Positions 50,546-59,473 of a stretch of DNA of 64,000 bases are shown in pieces. Below the pieces are notes generated by a model. The model was not told where the DNA came from and did no database searches. It worked only from the letters and a program-made list of their open reading frames with translations. Positions within the stretch are counted from its first letter, which is position 1, and the number at the start of each line of letters is the position of its first letter. The DNA is taken from the NCBI GenBank assembly GCA_964562455.1, contig CAZLTN010000021.1, positions 1 through 64,000 on the forward strand, given 5' to 3'. Origin of the DNA: Ravibacter sp964562455. Lineage in GTDB: Bacteria; Bacteroidota; Bacteroidia; Cytophagales; Spirosomataceae. Position numbers and translations under genes: made by a program.

Positions 50546-53500
50546 TTAAAAAGAAGCATTGATCCCGAACACATAGCTTTTGACCAGGGGGTAAAAGTTA
50601 TCCGTGTTCAGCTCGGGGTCCAGGCCCGGGTATCTTGTGATCGTAAACGGGTTCTGAACATCAAATGATACTCTTATGCCGGAAAACAGTTTTTGTTTGC
50701 TCAATGTCGACTGCGGCAGCGAGTACCCCAGCGTAATATTCCGGCATCGCAGGAAGGAAGCGTCTACAAGCCAATAATCCGCGCCGTTCTGATAGCCTGT
50801 ATAGAGTGCATCCGACAGGGAAGTCGGGAAATCCCCTTCCGGGTTTTTGAAGCTCCATCGCGTAGAAGAAACAGGCATTGAGTTGAAACCAAAAGCATTG
50901 GTAGTACTTTCCGTTGTCCTGCCTGAAGCATACGGCGACCATTTCTTCTGGATCAGGCCGGACATAAAGATATTCAGATCGAAATTCTTGAAAGTAAATT
51001 CGTTTCCTATCCCGAAATTGAACTTCGGATCCGCATTCCCTATATAGGTAATATCTGCAGCGGTAATCGCTCCATCCGGTCCGACAAGATTACCTGAAGC
51101 GTCATATCCGTGGATATCTTTAATAATAATACCGCCGGGCAGCATTCTCTGCATGTGTGCAGGCGCTTCTCCGGCTCCACCTTTATAGATCCCGTCCGAC
51201 AGCGTACCGAAAAGAGGATTGAAAAGCGCTTCTCTTCCCGCAGGTACTTCATACCGGTTCAGAACAGCCAGGGCTTCGGGCGATCTTTCTACCCAGTAGT
51301 TGAGGTAGTGCGCAAAATTGACGCTGGTAGACCAGCCTAACCCGCGAGAAGCCGAGGGTAACAGATTCTTCGATTGCAGCGCAATTTCGAAGCCGGTCGA
51401 CCTGGTCTTGCCGGCGTTCCGGTACACACCGTTAATAATGAAACCGGACGGATAGGGAACAAATGAAATCAGGTTCCGGATGGTCTTATTGAAGTAATCG
51501 ACCGAACCCGACAAGCGGTTACTCAACAGGGCAAAGTCCAACCCTACATTGAGCTCTCCTGCAGTTTCCCATGTCAGGTTCGGATTGGAATCCCGGGTCA
51601 GGACGAGGCCCGAATTGACATTGCCCGTGCCGAAGTAAGGGCTCTGGGCGGTTCCGTACAGCTGGAATGCCGAAGCTCCGAAAGCGCTGTTACCCGTTTC
51701 GCCGTACCCGGCCCGGAGCTTGAGGAAGTTGATCGGTGTTGCCTGGCTTAGGAAATCTTCATCCGACAGTACCCATCCTGCGGAAATCCCGGGGAAATAA
51801 CCCCATTTCTTATTGTCGGCAAATACGGAAGACCCGTCCCTCCTCAAAGAAGCCTGTAGTGTAATGTTGCCGTTGAAGGTATAAATAGCCCTTGCAAAAT
51901 AAGATGCCCAGGTAGTCTGCGACTTGCTGGAGCCCACCGAAGGCCTTACTGCCTGCCCTGATTGAAGACTGTAATTCAGGATCACATCCGACAGGAAATT
52001 CTGATTGGCGGCATTAAATCCTTCCCAGTCTGTCCTTTGAAAATTGTACCCGGCTACCGCGCTGAAATAATGTCTTTCTCCTATTGCCTTTTCATAGGAC
52101 AACGTATAATCGAGCAGCTTGGATTTGGCTTCCGACTGGGCAAGGCTGGCGGCGCCATTGGCCTGCGCGCCAAAATAGAAAGTCCGGGGAAAATACGTAG
52201 AGCGTTTGGAAGACGACTGGTCGTAGCTGAAACTGGCCCGTGCCTTCAATCCTGTAACAATGTTCCATTCTCCATAAGCGCTGCTCAGGGTACGGTTGGT
52301 TATTGTCTTGTCCGTTACCGTACCATACGATACCGGGTTAGGGATATTGGGATAATAGGGGCTCAGCGGGTAGGAACCGTCAGGGTTCTGCAACGGAATA
52401 TTCGGAGCCCAGTAGATCGCGGCAGTCACGATACCGCCGTTTTCGTTTACTCCTCCTGTAATGGTATTATCTGCGTTGGAGTTCGAGAGGATCACGCTCG
52501 CCCCTATCTTGATTTTTTCGGAAACAACCTGGTCCAGGCTCACGCGCCCGTTGTACCGTTTATAACCGGTGTTGAGGATCACCCCCTTCTGATCAAAGTA
52601 GTTTCCTGAAGCAAAATAGGATGTCTTTCCATTACCACCGGAAAGCGACAGGTTGTGCTGTTGGGTATAACCAGCCCTGGTGATCGCGTCCATCGCTGTC
52701 TTATCGCTGTTGCGGGCGGCGTCTATCTCGCTCTGGCTGTACACCGGCTTATAGGGCGCTACATCCCCGGCATTCACATTACCATAGTAAGGGCCGATCT
52801 TATTGTCGCGGTACCACATTTCTTCGCGAACCAGGTTTCTTTCGATCATATAGTCTTTCGCACCATACACCGGGTACATTTTGTCAACCTGCTGTATACC
52901 ATAAATACCGTTATAGTCAATTTTCGATTTTCCTTCCGCACCTTTCTTGGTAGTGATCAGCACTACTCCGGCGCCCGCCCTTGCGCCGTAAATAGAAGCG
53001 GCGCTGGCATCCTTCAAAACTTCGATAGAAGCGATATCGTTAGGGTTGATAAAATTCAGAGGCGATTTGTCCACTCCCCCGCTTCTGTATTTACCATCTC
53101 CCAGCGATCCGCTGATATCGGGCTGTCCTGCCGCGTCATTCACCGGAATACCATCTATTACATACAATACACCTGCATTGGCCGATGAGGGGTTGCTGCG
53201 TATCTGCACCCTTACGCCGGCGCCTGGCTGACCGGTCGGCTGTATCACCTGTACACCGGCCGCCTTACCCTGTAGGGATTGCTGAAAATTGGAATTCACC
53301 GCGGTATTGAGGTCTTTGCTCTTGATGCTGGCGACAGCCCCCGTAAGGTTTTTCTGTTTGACGCCGCCATAACCGATCACCACGAGCTCATCCATAGCCG
53401 AAATTTTCTGCGCAAGCATGATACCACTCAGGTTTCCGCTGACCGGAACCTCTATCGTTTCGTAGCCGATAAAGGAGATGATCAGGGTACCCTGCCTGTC

Positions 53501-54037
53501 AGGGACCGCCAGTACAAATTGTCCTTCGGAATTGGTTGTAGTACCGGTGGCGGTGCCTTTTAGTAAAACAGAGGCGCCGGGCAGCGGGCTATTGGTTTCA
53601 TCGAGCACCTTTCCCCGTATTTCAATCTCTACCGGTGCGACCGGGGCTTTTGCTTCGTTTACCTGAACCGGTTTCTTTTTGATAATGATCGTTTTGTCAA
53701 CAATCGAATATGTGAAAGGCGTCTCAAAAAGGCACTTTTCTAGCGCTTCATTCAGGGAAGCGTTTCTTAACTCGACTGTCACCATTTTCTTCAACTCTTT
53801 CAGCGTTCTGTCTTCATACCAGAAATAGTAGCCGGTCTGCTTCTCGATCTTTTTGAAAACAGATTCCAGCCTGACGTTTTTCTCTGAAAGCGACACGGCC
53901 TGCGAAAAGCCTTTGGCGCTTGCCTGGAACATAATGAGTAAAACAATTGTCAGCTTCATTATTAAAAGCGTTTTAACAATGGGAGCTTTCCGGTATTGGC
54001 ACGCCGCAAAATTCCCGATAGGAATCAAATACATCAT
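50546..54037 (-). CDS. SusC/RagA TonB-dependent receptor with STN domain, locus 3
   Basis: This is a 1163-residue receptor. The start at 54037 yields a longer N terminus (MMYLIPIGNFAACQYRKAPI) before the hydrophobic signal (MKLTIVLLIMFQASAKGFSQ), a layout often seen in SusC of this group. It is followed by the STN domain (LESVFKKIEKQTGYYFWYED to YSIVDKTIIIKKKPV), the carboxypeptidase-like domain (GKVLDETNSPLPGASVLLKG), DELVVIGYG, the plug with SIEVLKDASAASIYGARAGA and the barrel. It differs clearly in sequence from the receptors of loci 1 and 2, so the loci are not recent duplicates. Confidence 0.96.
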   Translation of the reverse strand: MMYLIPIGNFAACQYRKAPIVKTLLIMKLTIVLLIMFQASAKGFSQAVSLSEKNVRLESVFKKIEKQTGYYFWYEDRTLKELKKMVTVELRNASLNEALEKCLFETPFTYSIVDKTIIIKKKPVQVNEAKAPVAPVEIEIRGKVLDETNSPLPGASVLLKGTATGTTTNSEGQFVLAVPDRQGTLIISFIGYETIEVPVSGNLSGIMLAQKISAMDELVVIGYGGVKQKNLTGAVASIKSKDLNTAVNSNFQQSLQGKAAGVQVIQPTGQPGAGVRVQIRSNPSSANAGVLYVIDGIPVNDAAGQPDISGSLGDGKYRSGGVDKSPLNFINPNDIASIEVLKDASAASIYGARAGAGVVLITTKKGAEGKSKIDYNGIYGIQQVDKMYPVYGAKDYMIERNLVREEMWYRDNKIGPYYGNVNAGDVAPYKPVYSQSEIDAARNSDKTAMDAITRAGYTQQHNLSLSGGNGKTSYFASGNYFDQKGVILNTGYKRYNGRVSLDQVVSEKIKIGASVILSNSNADNTITGGVNENGGIVTAAIYWAPNIPLQNPDGSYPLSPYYPNIPNPVSYGTVTDKTITNRTLSSAYGEWNIVTGLKARASFSYDQSSSKRSTYFPRTFYFGAQANGAASLAQSEAKSKLLDYTLSYEKAIGERHYFSAVAGYNFQRTDWEGFNAANQNFLSDVILNYSLQSGQAVRPSVGSSKSQTTWASYFARAIYTFNGNITLQASLRRDGSSVFADNKKWGYFPGISAGWVLSDEDFLSQATPINFLKLRAGYGETGNSAFGASAFQLYGTAQSPYFGTGNVNSGLVLTRDSNPNLTWETAGELNVGLDFALLSNRLSGSVDYFNKTIRNLISFVPYPSGFIINGVYRNAGKTRSTGFEIALQSKNLLPSASRGLGWSTSVNFAHYLNYWVERSPEALAVLNRYEVPAGREALFNPLFGTLSDGIYKGGAGEAPAHMQRMLPGGIIIKDIHGYDASGNLVGPDGAITAADITYIGNADPKFNFGIGNEFTFKNFDLNIFMSGLIQKKWSPYASGRTTESTTNAFGFNSMPVSSTRWSFKNPEGDFPTSLSDALYTGYQNGADYWLVDASFLRCRNITLGYSLPQSTLSKQKLFSGIRVSFDVQNPFTITRYPGLDPELNTDNFYPLVKSYVFGINASF

Positions 54038-54208
54038 GATGGTTGTTTGCGTATAAAACAGTGATTATTGTTTCGCGTATAAACCGCGGTAGCGCCGGTC
54101 GCTATACAGAAGGTAAGGTTCCGGAATGAGGTAGAAATACATCATGTCGTCATATTCAATATCATTTAAGGTTAGCAATTGAGATTTCGGAAATACCGGG
54201 AGATCCGG

Positions 54209-55459
54209 TCAGGGTGTTACAATTATCTTTTGGTCTTCCATTCTGAAATGGATACTACTCTGTTCAAGGATCCGGAGCACGTTTGACAGATTGGTATGGC
54301 GGGTGATTTTCCCGGAAAATGTCCTTTTGGGGATAACGCCTTCATAGCTGACGTCAAGATCATACCATCTCCCGATCTGACGCATAATCGTTTCAATATC
54401 CGCACTATTGAAATCGAATAACCCGTTTTTCCAGGCCATTACTTCTTCCGTATCGATATCGTTTGTCATGCTCAGGGTTTGTGCGGGGCTCCAGATCGCC
54501 TGCTGCCCGGGCTTCAGCTTCACTTCCTGTCCCTTCGATGGCGCGGCAACCCTGACGCTGCCTTCCAGCAATGTCACCTTCAGAGCGGCTTCGTCTTCAT
54601 AGGCATTTACATTGAAATGCGTCCCCAGTACCTGTATCCGGATGTCATCCTTTTCCACGATAAACGGCAGCATCGCACCTTTCCGTGAAGGGTCGGGCTG
54701 CGCCGCTACTTCGAAATACACTTCGCCGGTCACGGTTACCTTCCGTTCACCTCCATTGAAGGTCGCGGGATACCTGATGGAGGAAGATGCATTCAGCCAG
54801 ACTCCGGTGCCATCGGAAAGCACAAGCCGGTATTGCCCGCCGCGGGGAGTCTGCATGGTGTTGTAAACTACTTTCCCGGTATTTTCGCCGGCAGTTTCAT
54901 ATAAAACCTGCCCGTCGGGTTGTTTGACGATCCTCACGTTACCCTCGCTTGCCAGCTGCCCTGCCCCGCTGCTGTCGAGCAGCACGGTCGAACCGTCAGC
55001 AAGGATCAGTACGGCCATATCCCTGCCTGGCGCAGCGTCAGGCGCTGTCACAGTCGCTTGTACAAGCTGACCGGCAGGCTCCGCTCCCGGTTTATAATAG
55101 GAAGTATATATCCAGATACCGGAGCAGACCGCGATGAAGGCAGCAGAAGCTGCAGCCCACATCCACGTGCTCCGCCTGCCGGTGAGAGGCAGCGCCGGCG
55201 TTTCTTCAACCCCGGCTTCGGGAGATACTTCGCGTCTTTCCAGCAAATCTCTGAAAAGGGCTTTTTCCCCTGCTACATCCGTCAGCTCAGCTTTCAGCAA
55301 TTCATACATACGCTTTGCTTCGCGAGCTGTTTCCCTAAGCCCGGGATCGGCTTCAAATTGCCCTTCCCAATATACGTTTTCTGTATCTTCGCCTCTGCAG
55401 TACTTCAGAAACGACTCTTCCGCCAGTAATTCTGCGATTGTCTTTGGCCCTTTGCTCAT
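54209..55459 (-). CDS. FecR-like anti-sigma factor, locus 3
   Basis: This is a 416-residue anti-sigma regulator with a longer middle part than the other two. The N-terminal part is IAELLAEESFLKYCRGEDTE. The membrane helix is at about 95-113 (STWMWAAASAAFIAVCSGIW), followed by the FecR domain (LILADGSTVLLDSSGAGQLA, LVLSDGTGVWLNASSSIRYP, GEVYFEVAAQPDPSRKGAML) and the DUF4974 domain (FDFNSADIETIMRQIGRWYD). It lies 171 bp upstream of susC and 71 bp downstream of the sigma gene. Confidence 0.95.
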   Translation of the reverse strand: MSKGPKTIAELLAEESFLKYCRGEDTENVYWEGQFEADPGLRETAREAKRMYELLKAELTDVAGEKALFRDLLERREVSPEAGVEETPALPLTGRRSTWMWAAASAAFIAVCSGIWIYTSYYKPGAEPAGQLVQATVTAPDAAPGRDMAVLILADGSTVLLDSSGAGQLASEGNVRIVKQPDGQVLYETAGENTGKVVYNTMQTPRGGQYRLVLSDGTGVWLNASSSIRYPATFNGGERKVTVTGEVYFEVAAQPDPSRKGAMLPFIVEKDDIRIQVLGTHFNVNAYEDEAALKVTLLEGSVRVAAPSKGQEVKLKPGQQAIWSPAQTLSMTNDIDTEEVMAWKNGLFDFNSADIETIMRQIGRWYDLDVSYEGVIPKRTFSGKITRHTNLSNVLRILEQSSIHFRMEDQKIIVTP

Positions 55460-55530
55460 ATCCTATTCTCCAGGTTCTAAGAATAAGAAGCGGAGGAGCC
55501 TTTCTTTTTCCCAAAAAAAAAGTGATTTTT

Positions 55531-56130
55531 TTAAACAGAAGGAAAGATGGGAGAATCTATTGCGGAAAGGAAAGCCAAAAGCGTGGCAATGCTTATACCA
55601 GTACCGCGCAGTTCGGTTTCCAGCACCTTTATTGCATTATAAACAGTATTATACGCCGTCTTTGCACTGATCCCGGTTTCCTTTTCAATCTGACGGTAAT
55701 CCATATTTCTGAAGTATTTCAGTTCTATCAGCTCTTTTTGCCTGGCAGTGAGCTTAGCCAGCGCCGCCTGTACTTTTATCCTGATTTCGTCTGACCGCTG
55801 CATGTCGATCAGCAAATCTTCGTACGACATTTCTCCTTTCTCATCAAAACCTGCTTCGCTGTCCGACAGCACTTTATTATTATAGTAATCAGGATGAAAA
55901 ACCCTTCTGCGGGTACACGCGAACAGGTAAGCCCTTACATTCTGGACGGGTTTCAGCTTCACATGATGCTCCCAAAGATGGAGGAATACGTCGTTGATGA
56001 CGTTCTTGGAGGTATCGGTGCTGCCAATCAGCTGCACTCCGTAGCTTAGCAGATCGGCATAGTTACGCTCGTATAACGCAAGCATTGCGTCTGCATCGCC
56101 TTGTCTCATTTTCTCCCACAGGTCTTGCAT
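55531..56130 (-). CDS. ECF sigma-70 factor of the polysaccharide-locus type, locus 3
   Basis: This is a 199-residue sigma factor. Region 2 includes YERNYADLLSYGVQLIGSTD and NVINDVFLHLWEHHVKLKP; region 4 includes LTARQKELIELKYFRNMDYR and QIEKETGISAKTAYNTVYNA. After region 4 the chain ends in a hydrophobic tail (GISIATLLAFLSAIDSPIF). It is the first gene of locus 3. The 102 bp to the methyltransferase stop should contain its promoter; no exact TAnnTTTG was seen. Confidence 0.94.
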   Translation of the reverse strand: MQDLWEKMRQGDADAMLALYERNYADLLSYGVQLIGSTDTSKNVINDVFLHLWEHHVKLKPVQNVRAYLFACTRRRVFHPDYYNNKVLSDSEAGFDEKGEMSYEDLLIDMQRSDEIRIKVQAALAKLTARQKELIELKYFRNMDYRQIEKETGISAKTAYNTVYNAIKVLETELRGTGISIATLLAFLSAIDSPIFPSV

Positions 56131-56232
56131 GATGTTTACGAAATAAGAGACGCTGAATATTTAGCCAATCTAAAATTAGGCGTTTTCTCTTACTTTTCAA
56201 GATCAATGCCTTAAGGGGCTGATGATAGCTTT

Positions 56233-57270
56233 TCAATCCTTCCTCGCTGCAATCAGAAATCTACCGGGAATAGCCCTGTATCCCTTAACTTTCAACGGTT
56301 TAAGCCCGGCTGCCTTCTGCCATTCCTGCGTCTCGCCGATTGTCCAGGTGCCTGAAGCGCTGGTAAGCCCGAAAAACAGGCTGCTGCTCGAACCTACAAG
56401 TCCGGCACCTGAACCGGTGGCTTCCGGATTGATAAATTCATTTATCACGTAAAAGCCCCCCGGTTTTAGCGCTAACGCTACCCTCACTGCTATCTGCCTG
56501 TTTTCTTCACTGCTGAAATGATGTGCAAGGCTGGACATCAGGACCAGGTCATACCGGTCTATGCCAAGATCCGTTTCACGGACATCACCCGGGATAAATG
56601 TAATGTTATCATCTTCAGCGTAGCGCTGCTGTGCCTCCAGCGCACCGGGCAGATCAAGTATTTCCGCTCTCAGCCCCGGGTACCGTTCCCTGAGCGCCTT
56701 CACATGCAGGCCGTGGGCTCCTCCGATGTCGAGCATACGACGGGCAGTACCGGGTACGGGACATTTACGGGAAAATTCCTTTACCTCCGAAACAGCTACT
56801 GCACGCATCGCCTTCTGGTAAAGGCCCCACTCCTCGTCGCCGAAACTCTTATGATAATCGATGCCTTTCCCTGTTTCCAGGTAGCTGTCAAGGTGGTCCA
56901 TCCACTTCCATACCACCCTGTTGTTGTAGATCAGCAAGTCGGACAGATCTGACGCGCTCAACGATCCTACCCACTTACCGGCCATAAGCGACAAACGGTA
57001 GCGATTGTTCTTAAAGTTCAGGTATCCGCATGAAGCCAGTACGTCGAGAAGCTGGCGGGTAGGAACAGGCTGAAGGCCGCAGGCTGCGGCAATGGCTTCA
57101 ACGGTTTCGGAGCCCGCTTCCACTGCATGGAAAACACCTTTATCAGCAGCCGAAAGGACTGCTTTTGATATCACGGGGAATATCTGCCCGTGCAGCAGGG
57201 GAAGAGGTACAAGGTTGAGCCGAAGCGCAAACCACTCAAAAACATTTTCAGGAGATGCCTTTAGCTCCAT
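56233..57270 (-). CDS. SAM-dependent O-methyltransferase with dimerisation domain
   Basis: This is a 345-residue class I methyltransferase of the acetylserotonin/caffeic acid O-methyltransferase type. The N-terminal winged-helix dimerisation part (about 20-105) includes GVFHAVEAGSETVEAIAAAC and LLDVLASCGYLNFKNNRYRL. The SAM site is MLDIGGAHGLHVKALRERYP (motif at 181-187), followed by GDVRETDLGIDRYDLVLMSS and HHFSSEENRQIAVRVALALK, where a histidine pair stands near the catalytic position. Such enzymes methylate small phenolic or polyketide molecules. No biosynthetic gene cluster is visible beside it. It starts 33 bp after carA on the same strand and could share its transcript. Confidence 0.85.
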   Translation of the reverse strand: MELKASPENVFEWFALRLNLVPLPLLHGQIFPVISKAVLSAADKGVFHAVEAGSETVEAIAAACGLQPVPTRQLLDVLASCGYLNFKNNRYRLSLMAGKWVGSLSASDLSDLLIYNNRVVWKWMDHLDSYLETGKGIDYHKSFGDEEWGLYQKAMRAVAVSEVKEFSRKCPVPGTARRMLDIGGAHGLHVKALRERYPGLRAEILDLPGALEAQQRYAEDDNITFIPGDVRETDLGIDRYDLVLMSSLAHHFSSEENRQIAVRVALALKPGGFYVINEFINPEATGSGAGLVGSSSSLFFGLTSASGTWTIGETQEWQKAAGLKPLKVKGYRAIPGRFLIAARKD

Positions 57271-57303
57271 ACATCAGGTTATGAAAAGACACCTCCTTTT
57301 GCT

Positions 57304-58413
57304 TTACTTTTTATAAGCAGCCAGCAGATCGGTAAAATTATCGAAAAGATAGTGCGAATCGTGCGGTCCGGGTGAAGCTTCGGGGTGATACTGTACGGAA
57401 AATGCAGGCTTGTCCTTCAGGCGAATCCCTTCCACTGTTTTATCATTGAGGTTCACGTGCGTCACTTCTACATTTTCAGATGCATATACATCGTCTGCGA
57501 TTACCCCGAAACCGTGGTTCTGCGAGGTAACCTCGCTACGGCCGGTTACCAGGTTCTTGACCGGGTGGTTCAGCCCTCTGTGGCCGTTATGCATTTTATA
57601 GGTACCGATACCGTTTGCCAGGGCGAGAAGCTGATGTCCGAGGCAAATTCCGAAAAGGGGCCTTCCCGTTGCCAGCAAGTCCTTCAGCGTTACTACGGCA
57701 TAGTCCATGGAGGCAGGATCGCCGGGCCCGTTTGATATAAAGAATCCGTCAGGACCCCAGGCCAGTATTTCAGAAGTAGCGGTCTTTGCCGGAAAGACCT
57801 TGCAGAAACAGCCACGGCTGGCAAGATGATTCAAAATACTCTTTTTTACTCCGTAGTCGAGTACGGCTACCTTCCATTTTGCAGTAGCTTCATCTCCTAC
57901 ATAATATGCTTCCTTCGTACTGACCACCGAAGACAGTTCCAGCCCTGCCATAGATGGTACTTTCCCCAGCTCGTCGCGAAGCTCCTTCTCGTCCAGAATT
58001 TCAGATGAGATAATGGCGTTCATCGCACCTTTTTCCCGGATATGCCTTACCAGGTGGCGCGTATCGATATCGCTGATCCCGACAATATTTGCACTTTCGA
58101 AATAAGCCTGCAGGGAAGTATCTGCCTGCTGCCGGGAGTAGCCCTGGGAAAAAGAATTACAGACCAGGCCGCTTATCTTGATAGACGCCGACTCCTCCTC
58201 GTCCAGCAGCCTTACTCCATAATTGCCGATGTGCGAAGTAGTATTAACAATAATCTGACCAAAATACGACGGGTCCGTATAGATTTCCTGGTAGCCTGTC
58301 ATCCCGGTATTGAAACAGATCTCTCCACCGGTAGTTCCTTCATGGCCAACGTGCGAACCGCGGTAAGCGGTTCCATCCTCCAAAACCAACAACGCCTGTT
58401 TTGATTGCGACAT
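57304..58413 (-). CDS. carA: Carbamoyl-phosphate synthase small subunit
   Basis: This 369-residue glutaminase subunit supplies ammonia for carbamoyl phosphate in pyrimidine and arginine synthesis. The N-terminal domain begins ALLVLEDGTAYRGSHVGHEG and has the ETVFNTGMTGYQEI-like block CFNTGMTGYQEIYTDPSYFG. The class I amidotransferase domain shows FISNGPGDPASMDYAV, the nucleophile cysteine in LFGICLGHQLLALANG and the His-Glu pair in FSVQYHPEASPGPHDS. The large subunit carB is not in the window. It follows rplQ with a strong terminator in between and its own promoter-like element. Confidence 0.97.
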   Translation of the reverse strand: MSQSKQALLVLEDGTAYRGSHVGHEGTTGGEICFNTGMTGYQEIYTDPSYFGQIIVNTTSHIGNYGVRLLDEEESASIKISGLVCNSFSQGYSRQQADTSLQAYFESANIVGISDIDTRHLVRHIREKGAMNAIISSEILDEKELRDELGKVPSMAGLELSSVVSTKEAYYVGDEATAKWKVAVLDYGVKKSILNHLASRGCFCKVFPAKTATSEILAWGPDGFFISNGPGDPASMDYAVVTLKDLLATGRPLFGICLGHQLLALANGIGTYKMHNGHRGLNHPVKNLVTGRSEVTSQNHGFGVIADDVYASENVEVTHVNLNDKTVEGIRLKDKPAFSVQYHPEASPGPHDSHYLFDNFTDLLAAYKK

Positions 58414-58438
58414 ATTTGTATAACGTGATTATATAGAA

Positions 58439-58451
58439 GGGATATCATCCC
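58439..58451. promoter_or_regulatory. Small palindrome in the carA leader
   Basis: gggatatcatccc has 5-base arms (gggat/atccc) around three bases and lies 26-38 bp upstream of the carA ATG. It could be a regulatory site or a weak hairpin at the ribosome-binding region. I know of no matching family. Confidence 0.25.
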
Positions 58452-58499
58452 GTATGACACCTGTCAGCCCGCGATACCGGCTTTTAGGCAAACCGGGTG

Positions 58500-58507
58500 C
58501 AAAGTTG
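58500..58507 (-). promoter_or_regulatory. Weak -7-like element for carA
   Basis: The minus-strand sequence CAACTTTG differs from TAnnTTTG only in the first base and lies just after the ribosomal operon terminator, about 87 bp before carA. This fits a separate carA promoter. Confidence 0.35.
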
Positions 58508-58510
58508 GAT

Positions 58511-58541
58511 AAAAAAAGGGTTAAACGAAAACGTTTAACCC
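58511..58541 (-). terminator. Intrinsic terminator of the ribosomal protein operon
   Basis: On the minus strand, GGGTTAAACG, loop TTTT and CGTTTAACCC form a perfect 10-bp stem followed by seven T. It lies 33 bp after the rplQ stop and should end the secY-rplQ transcript before carA. Confidence 0.9.
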
Positions 58542-58573
58542 TACAAATTCAAGCTATTGTAAAAGAATCCTTA

Positions 58574-59356
58574 TCAGGCTTCACGACCACCCATCAATTC
58601 ATCCTGCCAGGTCTTTAACTCATCCCATTTACCTGCAGCGGCAAGCTCTGCCTGCTTAGGCCAGGTAGCCGGATCATGAGCTGCAAACTGCGAACCTGCA
58701 TTGTCCAGGATCTCGCGGATCTGCTCAGGTGCAGCTTCTGCCAGTTGAGCAAAAGTAGCGATACCGGCTGCTGCCAGCACTTCTGCAATTTTAGGGCCTA
58801 TTCCCTCGATTTTCTCGAGATCATCGGCTACAGGAGCGGCGGCTTCCGGAGCTGCTTCTTCTACAACTACGCTTTCTACTACTTCCGCTTCGGCAACTTC
58901 AACCGGTGCTGCTCCTTCAGCAACTTTTTTACCGGTGCCTCCACGGCGGCTACGACGGGTTTTAGCCGGTTTTTCAGCATTTGCAAGCAGCAATGCATCG
59001 TTGAAATCAACCAGTTCGATAAGAGCTACTTCGGCGTTATCTCCCAGACGATTACCTAATTTGATGATGCGGGTATAACCACCCGGCCTGTTTGCAATCT
59101 TATCGGCTACCACATTGTAAAGCTCCTTTACAACCTCCTTATCTTTCAGGTAAGAGAAAACCACACGACGGCTGTGAGTTGAATCGTCCTTCGCTTTGGT
59201 AAGAAGCGGCTCAACATATTTCCGGAGTTCTTTCGCTTTGGCTAAAGTGGTTTCTATCCTTTTATGCACGATCAGAGATCCTGCCAGGTTAGATAACAAA
59301 GCCCTGCGGTGTGATGAGGTCCTGCCTAAATGATTGTCTTTTTTTCCGTGTCTCAT
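58574..59356 (-). CDS. rplQ: 50S ribosomal protein L17 with C-terminal helix-hairpin-helix extension
   Basis: This protein of 260 residues is about twice the usual L17 length. Residues 1 to about 125 are L17: MRHGKKDNHLGRTSSHRRAL, TTLAKAKELRKYVEPLLTKA, RPGGYTRIIKLGNRLGDNAE. A basic segment (TRRSRRGGTGKK) leads to an Ala/Glu/Val/Pro-rich linker (about 140-180). The last 75 residues form a separate domain: DDLEKIEGIGPKIAEVLAAA (a helix-hairpin-helix with GIGPK), AGIATFAQLAEAAPEQIREI, then HDPATWPKQAELAAAGKWDE. The same domain is known in Bacteroidota as an extension of other ribosomal proteins such as L21 and as a free-standing protein. The extension may bind rRNA; its function is not known to me. 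The start is the ATG at 59356. Confidence 0.95.
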   Translation of the reverse strand: MRHGKKDNHLGRTSSHRRALLSNLAGSLIVHKRIETTLAKAKELRKYVEPLLTKAKDDSTHSRRVVFSYLKDKEVVKELYNVVADKIANRPGGYTRIIKLGNRLGDNAEVALIELVDFNDALLLANAEKPAKTRRSRRGGTGKKVAEGAAPVEVAEAEVVESVVVEEAAPEAAAPVADDLEKIEGIGPKIAEVLAAAGIATFAQLAEAAPEQIREILDNAGSQFAAHDPATWPKQAELAAAGKWDELKTWQDELMGGREA

Positions 59357-59473
59357 TGTTTTTGAAATTTACCGGGGCTGTTTTTACAGTTGTTTCCCCC
59401 GGCGGTCCGTTTCGAGCAGCGAAGCTATGTTACCGCGCTCCAGAAAGGTAACCTGTGAATAATTGTTTTTTGT

